From NCBI GenBank assembly GCA_943787175.1, contig CALSLK010000028.1, positions 62,001-126,000 of the forward strand: a stretch of 64,000 nucleotides of DNA, written 5' to 3'. Positions 46,606 through 57,718 of this stretch are shown piece by piece (position 1 is the first letter of the stretch; every line of letters begins with the position of its first letter). Under the pieces are notes generated by a model. It had not been told where the DNA came from, ran no database searches, and worked only from the letters and a program-made list of their open reading frames with translations. A program made the position numbers and the translations under genes. The DNA comes from an uncultured Alphaproteobacteria bacterium (lineage in GTDB: Bacteria > Pseudomonadota > Alphaproteobacteria > SP197).

Positions 46606-47702
46606 CCTCGCGTCTGCCCATCACCGGGCTTGATACGTTACCTGCGAACCTTTCGGCAGATGCTTCAATCTATGTGAAGCCCCTGAGCCGTTCGCCGTGC
46701 AGCGAACCGACATCCGCCGGGATGGATGCGCAGGTCGAAGTCCTGGTGCGCGGAGCAACAAACGTCGCGTCGATCGTCTGTACGTGGGATGTGCTCAAGG
46801 CTTGGTCAGCCGGCCTCTCGGACGCGCAGGCCCAATCGGTCACGCGTCAGATCGACCGGATGGACCGCCCATATTCCGCCGTGGCGGGTCTCGACATGAA
46901 TCGGTGCCATGTCATGGGCATCATCAATGCTACGCCCGACAGTTTTTCGGATGGCGGCAAGGCGCTGGCCAGGGAAGATGCTCTGGCACAGGGCCGCGCC
47001 ATGGTTTCTGCCGGCGCAACCCTGCTGGATGTTGGTGGTGAATCGACGCGCCCCGGCGCGCTACCGGTGCCTTTCGCCGAAGAGATCGCGCGCGTGGTTC
47101 CTGCCATCGAAGCCCTGGCCGAATTGGGTGTGCCTGTTTCTATTGATAGTCGCAACGCACCGGTCATGGCCGCAGCGCTGGATGCCGGCGCGGGTGTCGT
47201 CAACGATGTCAGCGCTCTGTCTTATGACCCAGATGCCATGGCCCTGATTGCCAGGCGCGGCGTACCGATCATGCTGATGCATGCATTGGGTGATCCCCGC
47301 ACGATGCAGGATGCCCCGGCTTACGATCACGTGAGCCTTGATATCTACGATTATCTCGAAGAGCGCATCACGACCTGTGTGGCGGCAGGCGTTTCCCGTG
47401 AAATGATCGTTGTCGATCCCGGCATCGGGTTTGGTAAGACGCTGGAGCACAACCTTGTCCTTCTGCGGGATCTCCCATTGTTCGCCAGCCTTGGATGCCC
47501 CATCCTGCTGGGCGCTTCACGAAAGAGTTTCATTGGCCGCCTGAGTGATGGCGCTGATGCAGGTAACAGGCTTGGTGGCAGTCTGGCAGCGGCTCTGGCC
47601 GGGGCCAGGGCAGGAGCACAGTTCCTGCGTGTGCATGATGTGGAAGAGACCGTTCAGGCCTTGCGTGTCTGGATGGCCATTGAAGGAATGGAAGTAAAAT
47701 GA
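46602..47702 (+). CDS. folP: dihydropteroate synthase
   Basis: 366 residues; condenses pterin pyrophosphate with p-aminobenzoate in folate synthesis and is the sulfonamide target. Motifs: [14 protein letters not shown] near residue 106, [38 protein letters not shown] and [10 protein letters not shown]. An N-terminal extension of about 100 residues ([10 protein letters not shown] onward) is usual in alphaproteobacteria. TTG start overlaps the ftsH stop (TTGA). ATGA overlap with glmM. Confidence 0.92.
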
Positions 47703-49045
47703 GTCGACGTTATTTCGGCACAGATGGCATTCGCGGGCGCGCCAATGTCGATCCCATGACGGCAGAGATTGCGCTCAAGGCCGGTATGGCCGCTGGCCTG
47801 CATTTCCAGGACGGTGGTCACGTGCATCGCGTGGTGATTGGCAAGGATACGCGCCTGTCGTGCTACATGATCGAAAATGCGCTGGCTGCGGGTTTTGTCT
47901 CGGTCGGTATGGAAGTCCTGTTGTTGGGCCCCATCCCCACGCCCGGTGTTGCCACGCTCACCCGTTCCATGCGCGCCGATCTGGGCGTCATGATTTCGGC
48001 CTCCCATAACGATTTCGAAGACAACGGCATCAAGCTCTTCGGGCCCGATGGCTTCAAGTTGTCCGACGACGATGAGGAGCAGATCGAAGCCAAGATGGAT
48101 GGCGATCTAAGCCCCATGCGTGCGGGCCCACAGATGATCGGCCGGGTACGGCGCCTGCAAGGTGCAATCGGTCGTTACTCCGAGTTCTGCAAGAGTGCCT
48201 ATCCCCGTGAGATGCGCCTTGATGGCCTGCGCATTGTGATTGATGCGGCCAATGGCGCGGGTTACCGCGTGGCACCTGAAGCGCTCTGGGAACTGGGTGC
48301 AGAAGTCATTCCCATCGGCATTGAGCCCAATGGCACCAACATCAACCTCAATTGCGGCTCGACCTCCACGGCTGTCATGCAGAAGGCCGTCCACGATTAT
48401 CGCGCCGATATTGGTATTGCCCTCGACGGCGACGCGGACCGGGTCATCATCGCAGACGAGAAGGGCCATGTTGTCGATGGCGATCAGATCATGGCGCTGG
48501 TCGCAGACTGGATGCTTGAGCGCGACGAACTGCGCGGTGGCGGCATCGTCGGTACGGTGATGTCCAATCTGGGGCTGCAGCGTTTCATGGAAGCCAAGGG
48601 CCAAGTGCTCGAACGCACCCAGGTCGGTGACAGATATGTCGTGAAACGTATGCTCGAGAAGGGCTTCAACATGGGCGGCGAGCAATCGGGCCACATCATC
48701 TTCTCGGACCATTCCACCACCGGTGACGGCCTCATTGCAGCCCTGCAGGTTCTGGCTGTTCTCGTAGAGCGTCAGAAACCCATGAGTGAACTGGGCGCGC
48801 AGTTCGAACGGGTGCCACAGCTCCTCAAGAACGTGCGTTATCTGGGTGGTGCGCCGCTTGAATCCGAGAACGTCAAGGCTGCCCTAGCTGCTGCCGAGGA
48901 GCGTCTCGGCCGGGATGGCCGTTTAGTCGTGCGCAAGTCAGGCACCGAACCGCTTATCCGCATCATGGCTGAACATGGCGACAACACCCTGGTGCATGCC
49001 ATCGTTGCCGAGCTTGAGGAAACCATCCAGCGCGCGGCCGGTTAA
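47699..49045 (+). CDS. glmM: phosphoglucosamine mutase
   Basis: 448 residues; interconverts glucosamine-6-P and -1-P for UDP-GlcNAc, hence peptidoglycan and LPS. Active-site phosphoserine in [16 protein letters not shown], metal loop DGDADRVII, sugar-binding [10 protein letters not shown], and phosphate-binding [12 protein letters not shown]. Follows the conserved ftsH-folP-glmM order. No internal frameshift despite lying between damaged genes. Confidence 0.95.
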   Translation: MSRRYFGTDGIRGRANVDPMTAEIALKAGMAAGLHFQDGGHVHRVVIGKDTRLSCYMIENALAAGFVSVGMEVLLLGPIPTPGVATLTRSMRADLGVMISASHNDFEDNGIKLFGPDGFKLSDDDEEQIEAKMDGDLSPMRAGPQMIGRVRRLQGAIGRYSEFCKSAYPREMRLDGLRIVIDAANGAGYRVAPEALWELGAEVIPIGIEPNGTNINLNCGSTSTAVMQKAVHDYRADIGIALDGDADRVIIADEKGHVVDGDQIMALVADWMLERDELRGGGIVGTVMSNLGLQRFMEAKGQVLERTQVGDRYVVKRMLEKGFNMGGEQSGHIIFSDHSTTGDGLIAALQVLAVLVERQKPMSELGAQFERVPQLLKNVRYLGGAPLESENVKAALAAAEERLGRDGRLVVRKSGTEPLIRIMAEHGDNTLVHAIVAELEETIQRAAG

Positions 49046-49050
49046 CGAAC

Positions 49051-50463
49051 CTACACCACCACACCGATGGATGGTGGCGCATCGCGCACCATGTTCGCGA
49101 CAATATCCAGGCCCGATGTCAGTTCCGCATGGGTCATGGGGCCTGTGATCGAGAGACGCACGGCAAACGGAACCGTATCGCGTCCGATGGCAAACGATTC
49201 AGCGGGGGTCAAAATCAACCCCTGACGTTCGGCTGCCCGCGCAAAGTCGGTCGGTCGCCAAGGCTCGGGCAGGGTCAGCCACATATGGAAGCCGTTGGGG
49301 TGGGCACTGAACTCAAGCCCCTTGAGACGCTCGCGGGCAAGGACCTGGCGTGCTCTGGCTTCCTCACGCACCGTTGCTTCGAACAAGGCCACATCGCCCG
49401 ATTCCAACCAGCGACGCGCCAGCTCGGTCATCAGCAAGGGAGCATGCAGGGTTGTCGCTGCCATGATCCGGGTCATTTCATCAGACTGGCCTTCAGGCGT
49501 TATCAGGAACCCCGTACGCAGAGCAGGAGAGATGGCCTTGGAAAGACCGGTTGCAAAGAACCCGGGTGTTTCCGTCCAGGTCATGATGGGGCGCGGTTTG
49601 TGCTCGTTCAGGAAATCATAGATGCCGTCTTCCAGGATCGGCACGCCATGACGATCAGCCACTTCGGCAATCTCCTGACGCCGTTCCTCTGGCATCACGC
49701 TGCCGCTTGGGTTCTGCAGGGTGGGAACACAACACAGCAGTTTGGGGTGGTGGGACCTGCAGGCTGCATCCAGGCTGTCTGGCATCAGACCGTGTTCGTC
49801 CATCTCCACACCGGCCAGGCGCACCTGCATGGTCCGCGCGGTGGCCTTGATGCCGGGATAAGTGAGCTTCTCCACCAGAACCGTGTCACCGGGTTTTGCG
49901 ACCAGGTGGAACGCGGCCGTCAGGGCATGTTGCGTGCCTGAGGTGACATAGGTGCGTTCGGCCACTGCCGGAAGGCCGGTGGTCTGTGCGATCCAGTCGG
50001 CTCCTGCGCGGCGAACATCGGCACGACCCACATTGGGTGGATAGATCAGATGATTGGCAAACTGTGGATCGCCCGTCAGTTCACGAAGGTCATCGGCGAA
50101 TTTTTGTTCCTGCCCCGCCATGGGTACCGAATTGCTCGCCATGTTGATGGCGTTGCGCCCGATCGCATCTGACGTCGGCCAGGTCATGGGTGTCGCGTGG
50201 GGACGGTTGCCGGCATCCGACTGCACATAGGTCCCGCGGCCGACCTCACCACTGATCAAGCCGCGTCTCGTTGCTTCGGAATAACCCCGCGTCACGGTTC
50301 CCACGGTGACTCCCAGTTCCCAGGCGAGATCGCGATGGGTCGGCAGGCGCGTGCCATGTGCCAGTTCGCCCTGTTCGATGTCGCTTTCGAGAGCATCAGC
50401 CAGCGCGATGTAACGAGGGCCTTTGAGTTCTTCGAGATTGGGCAGCCATGAGAGTTTTGTCAT
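49051..50463 (-). CDS. MocR-type regulator (GntR wHTH fused to PLP aminotransferase fold)
   Basis: 470 residues. A GntR winged helix occupies residues 15-85 (LAHGTRLPTHRDLAWELGVTVGTVTRGY), followed by a class I aminotransferase-like domain with PLP Lys in TGLSKAISPALRTGFL and VPTLQNPSGSVMP. Family members such as GabR, TauR and PdxR use PLP adducts as signals for vitamin B6, GABA or taurine genes. Target unknown: the divergent gene encodes a DUF1127 protein. Upstream DNA carries repeats and palindromes suitable as operators. Confidence 0.9.
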   Translation of the reverse strand: MTKLSWLPNLEELKGPRYIALADALESDIEQGELAHGTRLPTHRDLAWELGVTVGTVTRGYSEATRRGLISGEVGRGTYVQSDAGNRPHATPMTWPTSDAIGRNAINMASNSVPMAGQEQKFADDLRELTGDPQFANHLIYPPNVGRADVRRAGADWIAQTTGLPAVAERTYVTSGTQHALTAAFHLVAKPGDTVLVEKLTYPGIKATARTMQVRLAGVEMDEHGLMPDSLDAACRSHHPKLLCCVPTLQNPSGSVMPEERRQEIAEVADRHGVPILEDGIYDFLNEHKPRPIMTWTETPGFFATGLSKAISPALRTGFLITPEGQSDEMTRIMAATTLHAPLLMTELARRWLESGDVALFEATVREEARARQVLARERLKGLEFSAHPNGFHMWLTLPEPWRPTDFARAAERQGLILTPAESFAIGRDTVPFAVRLSITGPMTHAELTSGLDIVANMVRDAPPSIGVVV

Positions 50464-50464
50464 G

Positions 50465-50556
50465 GAGACAATGTTTCGATTGCATCGATTGTTGTCAAGG
50501 TTGATATGTCATCAATCGAGACAATCCAGTGAAATTGCACAAATTGTATCGATACA
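50465..50556. promoter_or_regulatory. MocR/DUF1127 divergent operator region
   Basis: GAGACAAT occurs twice (50465-50472, 50518-50525), TGCATCGATTGT at 50481-50492, and the perfect palindrome TGTATCGATACA at 50545-50556. Related half-sites between a MocR gene and its divergent neighbour suggest a regulator-binding array. Confidence 0.45.
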
Positions 50557-50637
50557 TTGCCATCCGCAAGAAGCAGGTGGCTTGCGGTTCGTCACCGGGT
50601 TCGGTGAGGGACCATGAACCAACAGGAGATCAAGACC

Positions 50638-50871
50638 ATGACACAGATTGTCCATCATCACCTTGCCGATGCCGCCCAGCGCCTCGCCCACGGTATCTGG
50701 AACATGGTCTGCACCACTACCGTGGCTGTGCCCGAGACCCTGGCCACCTGGCAGGAGCGCTCGCACACTCGCGCTGCCCTGCGGGATCTCGATGATCGCC
50801 TGCTGCGCGACATGGGCATCAACCATGCCGACGCACATCAGGAAGCCCGCAAGCCTTTCTGGAAGGCCTGA
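50638..50871 (+). CDS. DUF1127 domain-containing protein
   Basis: 77-residue protein with the DUF1127 C-terminal motif: WQERSHTRAALRDLDDRLLRDMGI, then a terminal KPFWKA. In other alphaproteobacteria small Arg-rich DUF1127 proteins influence RNA turnover and phosphate or carbon metabolism. ATG 50638 has AGGAG nine bases upstream; ATG 50614 has GAGGG only three bases away. Probably controlled by the divergent MocR regulator. Confidence 0.8.
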   Translation: MTQIVHHHLADAAQRLAHGIWNMVCTTTVAVPETLATWQERSHTRAALRDLDDRLLRDMGINHADAHQEARKPFWKA

Positions 50872-51066
50872 ACGTGTGTGGCGGGCGTGCGATCATGATG
50901 CCTTTCCTGAGAGCCTGTGAAACTTTCGGAGATTTTGATCGCGCGCCCGTCGCCTGCTCCGGCAATCGTCGCGTATGCTGGATTTTCGCCGCAAGAACCG
51001 GGTCGTTTACCCGTTGCGGACATCTTAACTTCCAACCTGTCGCAAGGAATCACACGGAGACAGGCC

Positions 51067-51955
51067 ATGACCAGAACAGCAAGCCAGCGATTACGCACGG
51101 GTCGAACAGGCAATTGCCTATCTCGACGAGAACTTCCTCGATCAGCCCGATCTTGAGGGACTTGCTGCCGAGATCGGTTTGAGCCCCTGGCATTTCCAGC
51201 GCCTGTTCCGCCGCGGGGCTCGGTATCAGCCCCAAGCGGTTCCTGCAGTTCCTCACGGTTGATTACGCCCGTGACCTTCTGGAACGCTCGACCCCGGTGC
51301 TTGATACCGCTTTCGAAGCCGGTCTATCGGGTCCCTCGCGCCTGCATGACCTCTTTGTCGTGACCGAAGCCGTCACCCCCGGCGAGTGTCCGGCGCGGTG
51401 GTGAGGGTCTGGTCATTCAGCATGGCGTGCACGCCTCACCCTTTGGGCCTGTGGCTATCGGCATGACCGAGCGTGGCGTTTGCTCTCTGACCTTTGGTCC
51501 GGTTGATGCTGCCGATGACAATTGGGCGCGTGAGTTGCTGTTTGCCCGCTGGCCCCATGCCACGCTGGTCGATGATGCGCCAGCGGACGCGCAAGGTCGC
51601 CCAGCAGATCTTTGATGGTGATGGTGATGGGGATGCTGAAACCATTCCGCTCCATATTCGCGGCACCAACTTCCAGATCCGCGGTCTGGGAAGCCCTGTT
51701 TGCGCATCCCGCCTGCCGCCGTGACGTCCTATCAGGATCTTGCCCGGGCGCAATGGCGATGAGCGCGCCGTACGCGCGACAGCTTCTGCCGTTGCGCGTA
51801 ACCCCATTGCCTTTGTCATTCCCTGTCATCGCGTCATCCGCAAGACCGGGCCGTTCCACAACTATGCCTGGGGACCGCTGCGCAAGCAGGCCATCCTGGG
51901 CTGGGAACAGGCTCGTTTTGGCGAAGGCCGCGATGAAGTAAGGTCCGCCGCTTAA
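51067..51955 (+). CDS. Ada-type AraC regulator / methylated-DNA-cysteine S-methyltransferase, frameshifted
   Basis: Read across frames, this is an AraC helix-turn-helix (ARVEQAIAYLDENFL, LAAEIGLSPWHFQRLF) joined to an O6-alkylguanine methyltransferase with active Cys in AFVIPCHRVIRKTG. Seven single-base insertions are inferred near 51085, 51220, 51388, 51592, 51683, 51701 and 51751; removing them gives one open frame of about 290 residues. The N-terminal Cys-rich zinc domain of Ada is absent, so this is the shorter type. It repairs O6-methylguanine and may activate transcription. Stop at 51953. Confidence 0.78.
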
Positions 51956-51972
51956 CACCTTGGAGATTTAAA

Positions 51973-52789
51973 TTGCGTTATCCCATCTATCAGGTCGATG
52001 CCTTCGCCAACCGCGCGTTTCGTGGCAATCCGGCAGCGGTCATGCCGCTCGAGGAGTGGATGAAGGATGACGTGCTTCAGGCCATTGCGGCAGAGAACAA
52101 TCTCGCGGAAACTGCGTTTTTCCGTTCTGGCGTGGATGAAGCGTTCGAATTGCGCTGGTTTACGCCCACGGTGGAAGTCGACCTCTGCGGCCATGCAACG
52201 TTGGCGACCGCCTTCATCCTGATGACAGAGATCGATCCCGATATGGAGGAGGTCGCGTTTGATACCCGTAGCGGTCGACTCAATGTGTCGCGCAAGGGGA
52301 CTGACCTGTTCGCCCTCGATTTCCCCACCCACGAAATGGTGCCCATCACAGCGCCCGATACTGTTGCTGCTGCCATCGGCAAGACGCCGACGGAGGCCTT
52401 TGCCGGCAAGACCGGAGGCAACTATCTCTTCGTTTACGATCATGAGTCCGATATCGCCGAGCTCGCTCCCGATATGGCGGCTCTGGTGACGGCGGTGGGC
52501 GATCTTGAATGGGGGTGTTATCTGCACGGCGCCTCGGGAATCCGGTAACGGCGATTGCGTCTCGCGTTACTTTGCGCCGGCCCACGGCATCCCTGAGGAC
52601 CCGGTGACCGGCTCGGCCCACTGCATGGTCGTGCCCTATTGGGCGCAGCGGTTGGGTCAGAACAGCATCCACGCTTTCCAGATTTCCGCGCGTGGTGGCG
52701 AACTCTTTTGTGAGCTTCAGGGCGACCGCGTCGAAATAGCCGGCCGTGCCGTCAAGTACCTCGAAGGCATCGCGCACATTCCCGGCTAG
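51973..52789 (+). CDS. PhzF family isomerase/epimerase, one frameshift
   Basis: About 271 residues after correcting one extra base near 52509. PhzF-fold proteins are isomerases of the diaminopimelate-epimerase superfamily. Seen: IYQVDAFANRAFRGNPAAV at the start, catalytic Glu in AENNLAETAFF, VDLCGHATLATA, and after the break SRYFAPAHGIPEDPVTGSAHC. TTG start at 51973 with GGAG seven bases upstream. Without phz genes nearby the substrate is unknown. Closely follows the ada-like gene (17 bases), likely one unit. Confidence 0.83.
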
Positions 52790-52979
52790 GAGGCATTTGC
52801 CTCTGAGGCGATGCCCGGGTCGATGTCTCTGCATAGGCTGTCGCCTATGCATGGATCGTCGAATCAAGTTCGACGATGACAAACCTTGGATCTGTGCGCG
52901 ATGACGCATTCCAAAATCTCAGGGTCATCCTTCGACTTGATCAGAGGATCCATGCACCGTTCTCAGCAACAAACGGTGC
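52790..52979. repeat. cluster of intergenic palindromes, REP-like
   Basis: This 292-base gap holds four dyads and no gene: GAGGCA/TGCCTC (52790-52803), TGCATAGGC/GCCTATGCA (52830-52851), ATCGTCGAA/TTCGACGAT (52855-52877) and GCACCGTT/AACGGTGC (52954-52979). A 28-base unit at 52853-52880 recurs inverted near 52924-52951 with a few changes (shared core ATCAAG/CTTGAT with GGATC ends). The arrangement is that of paired REP sequences. Confidence 0.65.
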
Positions 52980-53081
52980 CGTCAATAGCAGGAGCACCAA
53001 TCTCCCCAATCCCTTTCCCCATTGCCGCTGACTGCTCTATAACCACACTCCCGCCGCGCTCCTGCGGGAAGCAAAGACATG

Positions 53082-54216
53082 ATGACGATACAGAAACCAG
53101 AGCTTCGCCCGGCTCGCCCCTATTTCTCGTCCGGCCCCTGTGCCAAGCGGCCGGGGGTGGTCGCTCGACCATCTCTCGGATGCCTGGCTCGGTCGCTCGC
53201 ACCGCGCGGCGCCGGGTAAGGAAAAACTCGCCCGGGTGATCGACCTCACGCGCGAAATTCTTGGTATCCCGGAAAGCCATCGCATTGCCATTGTGCCGGG
53301 TTCCGATACCGGTGCCGTGGAACTTGCCCTGTGGTCGCTTCTGGGTTCGCGCGGCGTTGATATGCTGGCCTGGGAAAGTTTCGGGCGCGAATGGGTCGAT
53401 GACGTCAACGATTCCCTCAAACTCGATGATGCCCGTGTTCTCGAAGCCGATTATGGAACGCTGCCCGATCTTGACGCCGTCGATTGGGCGCGTGATGTCG
53501 TATTCACCTGGAACGGCACGACTTCAGGCGTGCGCGTGCCCCATGGCGACTGGATTGCTGATGACCGGCAAGGTCTGGCGATTTGTGATGCGACCAGTGC
53601 CGCCTTTGCCATGGATCTGCCCTGGGACAAGCTCGATGTCACAACCTGGTCCTGGCAGAAGGTTCTGGGCGGGGAGGGGGCTCACGGCATGCTGGTTCTT
53701 TCGCCCCGTGCCGTCGAACGGTTGGAATCCTCAGCCCCATTGCGTCCGCTCCCCAAGCTTTTCCGTCTCACCAAGGGTGGGAAACTGATTGAAGGCATCT
53801 TCCGTGGCCAGACCATCAACACACCTTCAATGCTTTGTGTCGAAGATGCTCTCGACGGCCTGGGCTGGGCGCGCGACCTCGGCGGTCTCGATGCGTTGAT
53901 TGCCCGCACCAATGCAAACGCTGCTGCTCTGCATGGCTGGGTCGCCAACACGCCCTGGATCGCGAACCTGGCCGATGATCCCGGCACCGCCTCGACCACG
54001 TCGGTCTGCCTGAAGCTGGTTGACACCCCGGCTGAACCCAAACGCATTGCCGCCTTGCTCGGCAACGAAAACGCCGCCTATGACATCGGTGCCTACCGAA
54101 AGGCCCCACCGGGTCTGCGCATCTGGTGCGGTGCGACCGTGGAAACCGATGACATCAACGCCCTGCTGCCCTGGCTCGATTGGGCCCATGCAACAGCACT
54201 TCAGGAAACATCATGA
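53082..54216 (+). CDS. serC: phosphoserine aminotransferase, one frameshift
   Basis: PLP enzyme converting 3-phosphohydroxypyruvate to phosphoserine. The N-terminus [20 protein letters not shown] lies in one frame and the rest ([17 protein letters not shown] onward) in the next; one extra G in the run at 53153-53157 explains the break. Corrected length about 377. PLP Lys in [17 protein letters not shown] and later [13 protein letters not shown] are characteristic of the alphaproteobacterial SerC branch. ATGA overlap with serA gives a serCA operon. Confidence 0.9.
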
Positions 54217-55802
54217 GCACGTCCTGCAAAGTCCTTATCGCCGACAAGATGAGTGGGGAGGCCGAAACCATCCTGCGTGAACGCGGTATCGGGGTTGATG
54301 TCATTACCGGCATGGAACCAGCTGCCCTGCTTGCCTCGATTGCTAGCTATGACGGCCTCCTGATCCGTTCTTCGAGCACGGTCACGGCAGACGTTCTGGC
54401 TGCTGCAACGCGCCTCAAGCTGATTGGCCGTGCCGGTATTGGTGTCGACAACGTCGATGTCGCCGCAGCCACGGCGCGCGGTGTCGTCGTCATGAACACG
54501 CCTTTTGGCAACGCAATCACGACCGCCGAACATGCCATCGCCATGATGATGGCGCTCGCGCGCCAGATTGCCTCTGCAGACCGTTCCACACGGGCAGGCA
54601 AGTGGGAGAAATCGCGTTTCGTTGGCATGGAACTCGCGGGCAAGACCCTGGGTCTGGTCGGCTGCGGCAACATCGGTTCCATCGTGGCTTCACGCGCCCA
54701 GGGCCTGAAGATGCGTGTTGTTGTTGCTGATCCCTTCCTTTCTCTGGAACGGGCCCGTGAACTGGGCGTGGAACGGGTCGAACTGGCCGATCTGCTGGCC
54801 CGTGCTGATGTCATCTCGGTTCACACACCGCTCAACGATGCCACACGCGGCATGATCGGCGCAGCGGAACTGGCCGCCGCCAAACCCGGTGTGCGCATCG
54901 TCAACTGTGCGCGCGGAGGCATTGTCGAGGAAGGCGCACTTCGTGATGCGCTGGTTTCCGGCCAGGTTGCCGGGGCAGCCCTTGATGTCTTCAGCACCGA
55001 ACCGCCCGTTGATAACCCGCTGCTGGCGCTCGAGAATGTCATTGTCACCCCGCATCTGGGCGCCTCGACGGCAGAGGCGCAGGAGAATGTTGCGCGCCAG
55101 GTCGCAGAACAGGCCGCTGACTTCCTGCTTGCCGGTGCCGTTTCCAATGCGGTCAACATGCCTTCGATCACGCCCGAAGAAGCCCCGCTTCTCAAACCCT
55201 ATATGGCCCTGGCCGGACATCTCGGCAGCTTTGCTGGCCAGCTCACCCGCAGCGGCATCAAGGCCGTGAGCATTGAATACGAAGGCCATGTTGCCGGGCT
55301 CAATACCCGTCCGCTCACCGCTACGGCGCTGGCTGGTCTGCTGCGTCCCATGGTCGACAGCGTGAATGCGGTCAACGCACCCGTCGTTGCCCAACAGCGT
55401 GATATCGCCGTCAGCGAAACACGCCACGATCGACGCGGTGATTATCCAACCCTGATCCGCGTGACCGTCACAACAGACAACCGCAGCCGCGAAGTCGCGG
55501 GAACCCTGTTTGCCGACGACAAACCCCGCATTGTGGGCATCAAAGGCATCCGTATTGATGCCGAACCCACAAACCACATGCTCTACATCGCAAACCGCGA
55601 CGTTCCCGGTATCATCGGCTTTCTGGGTAACACTCTGGGTGGGGCAGGCCTTAACATCGCAACCTTCGCCCTGGGCCGCGCCGACGCTGGTGGCGATGCC
55701 ATTGCGCTGATCAGCATCGACCAGCCGCTGGACCGGGAAACGCTGACCATCATCCGCGCCCATGAAGGCATCGGTCAGGCCGAGAGCCTGACGTTCGACT
55801 GA
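54213..55802 (+). CDS. serA: D-3-phosphoglycerate dehydrogenase
   Basis: 529 residues, the long form: catalytic and NAD domains ([48 protein letters not shown], catalytic His in [12 protein letters not shown]), an intervening domain from about residue 315, and a C-terminal ACT domain ([20 protein letters not shown]) that suggests serine feedback. First step of serine synthesis with serC. Intact. Confidence 0.95.
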   Translation: MSTSCKVLIADKMSGEAETILRERGIGVDVITGMEPAALLASIASYDGLLIRSSSTVTADVLAAATRLKLIGRAGIGVDNVDVAAATARGVVVMNTPFGNAITTAEHAIAMMMALARQIASADRSTRAGKWEKSRFVGMELAGKTLGLVGCGNIGSIVASRAQGLKMRVVVADPFLSLERARELGVERVELADLLARADVISVHTPLNDATRGMIGAAELAAAKPGVRIVNCARGGIVEEGALRDALVSGQVAGAALDVFSTEPPVDNPLLALENVIVTPHLGASTAEAQENVARQVAEQAADFLLAGAVSNAVNMPSITPEEAPLLKPYMALAGHLGSFAGQLTRSGIKAVSIEYEGHVAGLNTRPLTATALAGLLRPMVDSVNAVNAPVVAQQRDIAVSETRHDRRGDYPTLIRVTVTTDNRSREVAGTLFADDKPRIVGIKGIRIDAEPTNHMLYIANRDVPGIIGFLGNTLGGAGLNIATFALGRADAGGDAIALISIDQPLDRETLTIIRAHEGIGQAESLTFD

Positions 55803-56078
55803 GATTGTAGACCACCGGGCAGGGGCTATGCGTTGGGCAAGAAATTCCTGCGATCAATTTTGCTCATTTGTTCTTTTTATGTTCTAATTTTCAATCCTGA
55901 ACAGCAGATGTCTGGGGTGCATGGGGTTGAGTTCGCGGTTTTGCGTCTGGACCCTATCTGACCGTCCCGCAGCGCTCTTTTCTGGGGACGGTTGTCGGCT
56001 TTATGCACCTTGGCGATGGCCCGCCACCGGGAGTCGCCTCTATACTTCGCTGTAACCAATCTTTTGGGATTTCTCATC

Positions 56079-57372
56079 ATGGCGAATGTTGCAGTCGTCG
56101 GCTCCCAGTGGGGAGACGAAGGCAAGGGTAAGATTGTGGACTGGTTGTCGGAACGCGCCGACGTGGTGGTGCGTTTCCAGGGCGGGCATAATGCCGGCCA
56201 TACACTCCAGATCGACAACCAGACGTTCAAGCTATCGCTGCTGCCTTCGGGCGTCGTGCGACCGGGTAAACTCTCCATTCTGGGCAACGGTCTTGTCATC
56301 GATCCCTGGGCGCTGTTCTCCGAGATCGACCGGATCAAGGAGCAGGGCGTGGAGGTTACGGCCCGATACGCTGCTGATTGCAGAAAACGCCACACTCATT
56401 CTGCCGCTCCATGGCGAGCTTGATCGTGCGCGCGAAGAGGCGCGCGGCAAACATGCTATCGGCACCACCGGGCGCGGTATCGGCCCTGCCTATGAGGACA
56501 AGACCGCGCGCCGTGCCGTGCGCATCTGCGATCTCGATGATGCCGATACGCTTGCCCACAAGGTCGACATGATGCTCGATCATCACAATGCGCTGCGCCG
56601 TGGCATGGATATGGAGCCGGTTGATCGCGATGCTCTGATTGCCCAGATCAACGAGATAACACCGCGACTGCTGAGCTATGCGCAGCCGGTCTGGCGCCGC
56701 CTGGAGGACCTGCGCAGGCGTGGCCGCCGCATCTTGTTTGAAGGTGCCCAAGCCCATTTCCTTGATATCGACCACGGTACCTATCCGTTTGTCACCTCGT
56801 CCAACACGGTCGCTGCGGCCGCTGCTGTTGGCGCGGGCATTGGTCCAGGCGCGCTGCATTACGTTCTGGGTATCACCAAGGCCTATACAACGCGCGTCGG
56901 GGCGGGGCCGTTCCCCACGGAACAGGACAACGAAACCGGCAGGTTCCTGGGCGAAAAGGGCCATGAGTTTGGCACCGTCACGGGGCGTGCCCGCCGCTGC
57001 GGCTGGTTTGATGCCGTCATGACCCGCCAGGCCATCAAGATTGGCGGGATCGACGGCATTGCGCTTACCAAGCTTGATGTGCTCGACGGCATGGAATCAC
57101 TCAAGGTCTGCACCGGCTACCGCTATCAGGGCGTGACACTCGATCACCTTCCGGCGGGCCCGCATATCCAGGCCGGCGTAGAGCCGATCTATGAGACCAT
57201 GGATGGCTGGCAGGACAGCACCCAGGGCGCACGTTCCTGGGCGCAGCTTCCTGCGACCTGCATCAAGTATGTGCGCCGTATCGAGGAATTGATCGAAGCA
57301 CCTGTCGCGTTGCTCTCCACAAGTCCGCAGCGTGAGGATACCATCATGGTAACGGACCCCTTTGCCGACTGA
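56079..57372 (+). CDS. purA: adenylosuccinate synthetase, one frameshift
   Basis: GTP-dependent ligation of IMP and aspartate toward AMP. N-terminal [16 protein letters not shown] with the catalytic Asp, GGHNAGHTL with the catalytic His, later [14 protein letters not shown] and FPTEQ. One extra G near 56360 shifts the frame between EQGVEVT and [15 protein letters not shown]. Corrected length about 430, normal. Essential for adenine nucleotides, so a consensus error is likelier than a pseudogene. About 275 bases upstream (from the serA stop) hold an AT-rich stretch but no gene. Confidence 0.9.
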
Positions 57373-57414
57373 TGTGTTGGTCGAAGGAGGAGCCGGAAAA
57401 CAGGGATCACTGCC

Positions 57415-57709
57415 ATGAAGAACAATCTGCTTGCCGTAACCGCATTTTTTGCCGCTGGCTCTGTTGATGGCACCGGCCAACGCCCAGTTTGCTGATGACG
57501 CCCAGACGCTCTTTCCAGAAACACCTTCTGCGGATCAGTACGAGACCGACAAGGACAGTCTGGTGATTTGGGAGTTCAGCACCAAGCCGGAGGATGAGGA
57601 AGGCGACCCAGCCGCCCAGTCGGTCGAGGATATCTGTTGCGATCTCAACGAGGCTGAACGCGCCAGCCAGGCCATCTGTATCGACGTTGATTTCACCTGC
57701 GACCGATAA
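57415..57709 (+). CDS. small secreted hypothetical protein, one frameshift
   Basis: After removing one T from the run at 57445-57450 the product is about 97 residues with a signal peptide (MKNNLLAVTAF then LPLALLMAPANAQ). The mature part is acidic with late cysteines (EDICCDLNEAERA, CIDVDFTCDR) that could form disulfides in the periplasm. No family recognised. Sits 9 bases before the M24 peptidase gene on the same strand, so it may be co-expressed with it. Confidence 0.55.
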
Positions 57710-57718
57710 GAGAACGTG

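Noticed and set aside
55870-55884. GTTC-N7-GTTC, the alphaproteobacterial LexA box, between serA and purA
   Set aside because: An eight-base motif of this kind is expected about once per strand in 64 kb by chance, and no SOS-type gene follows it.
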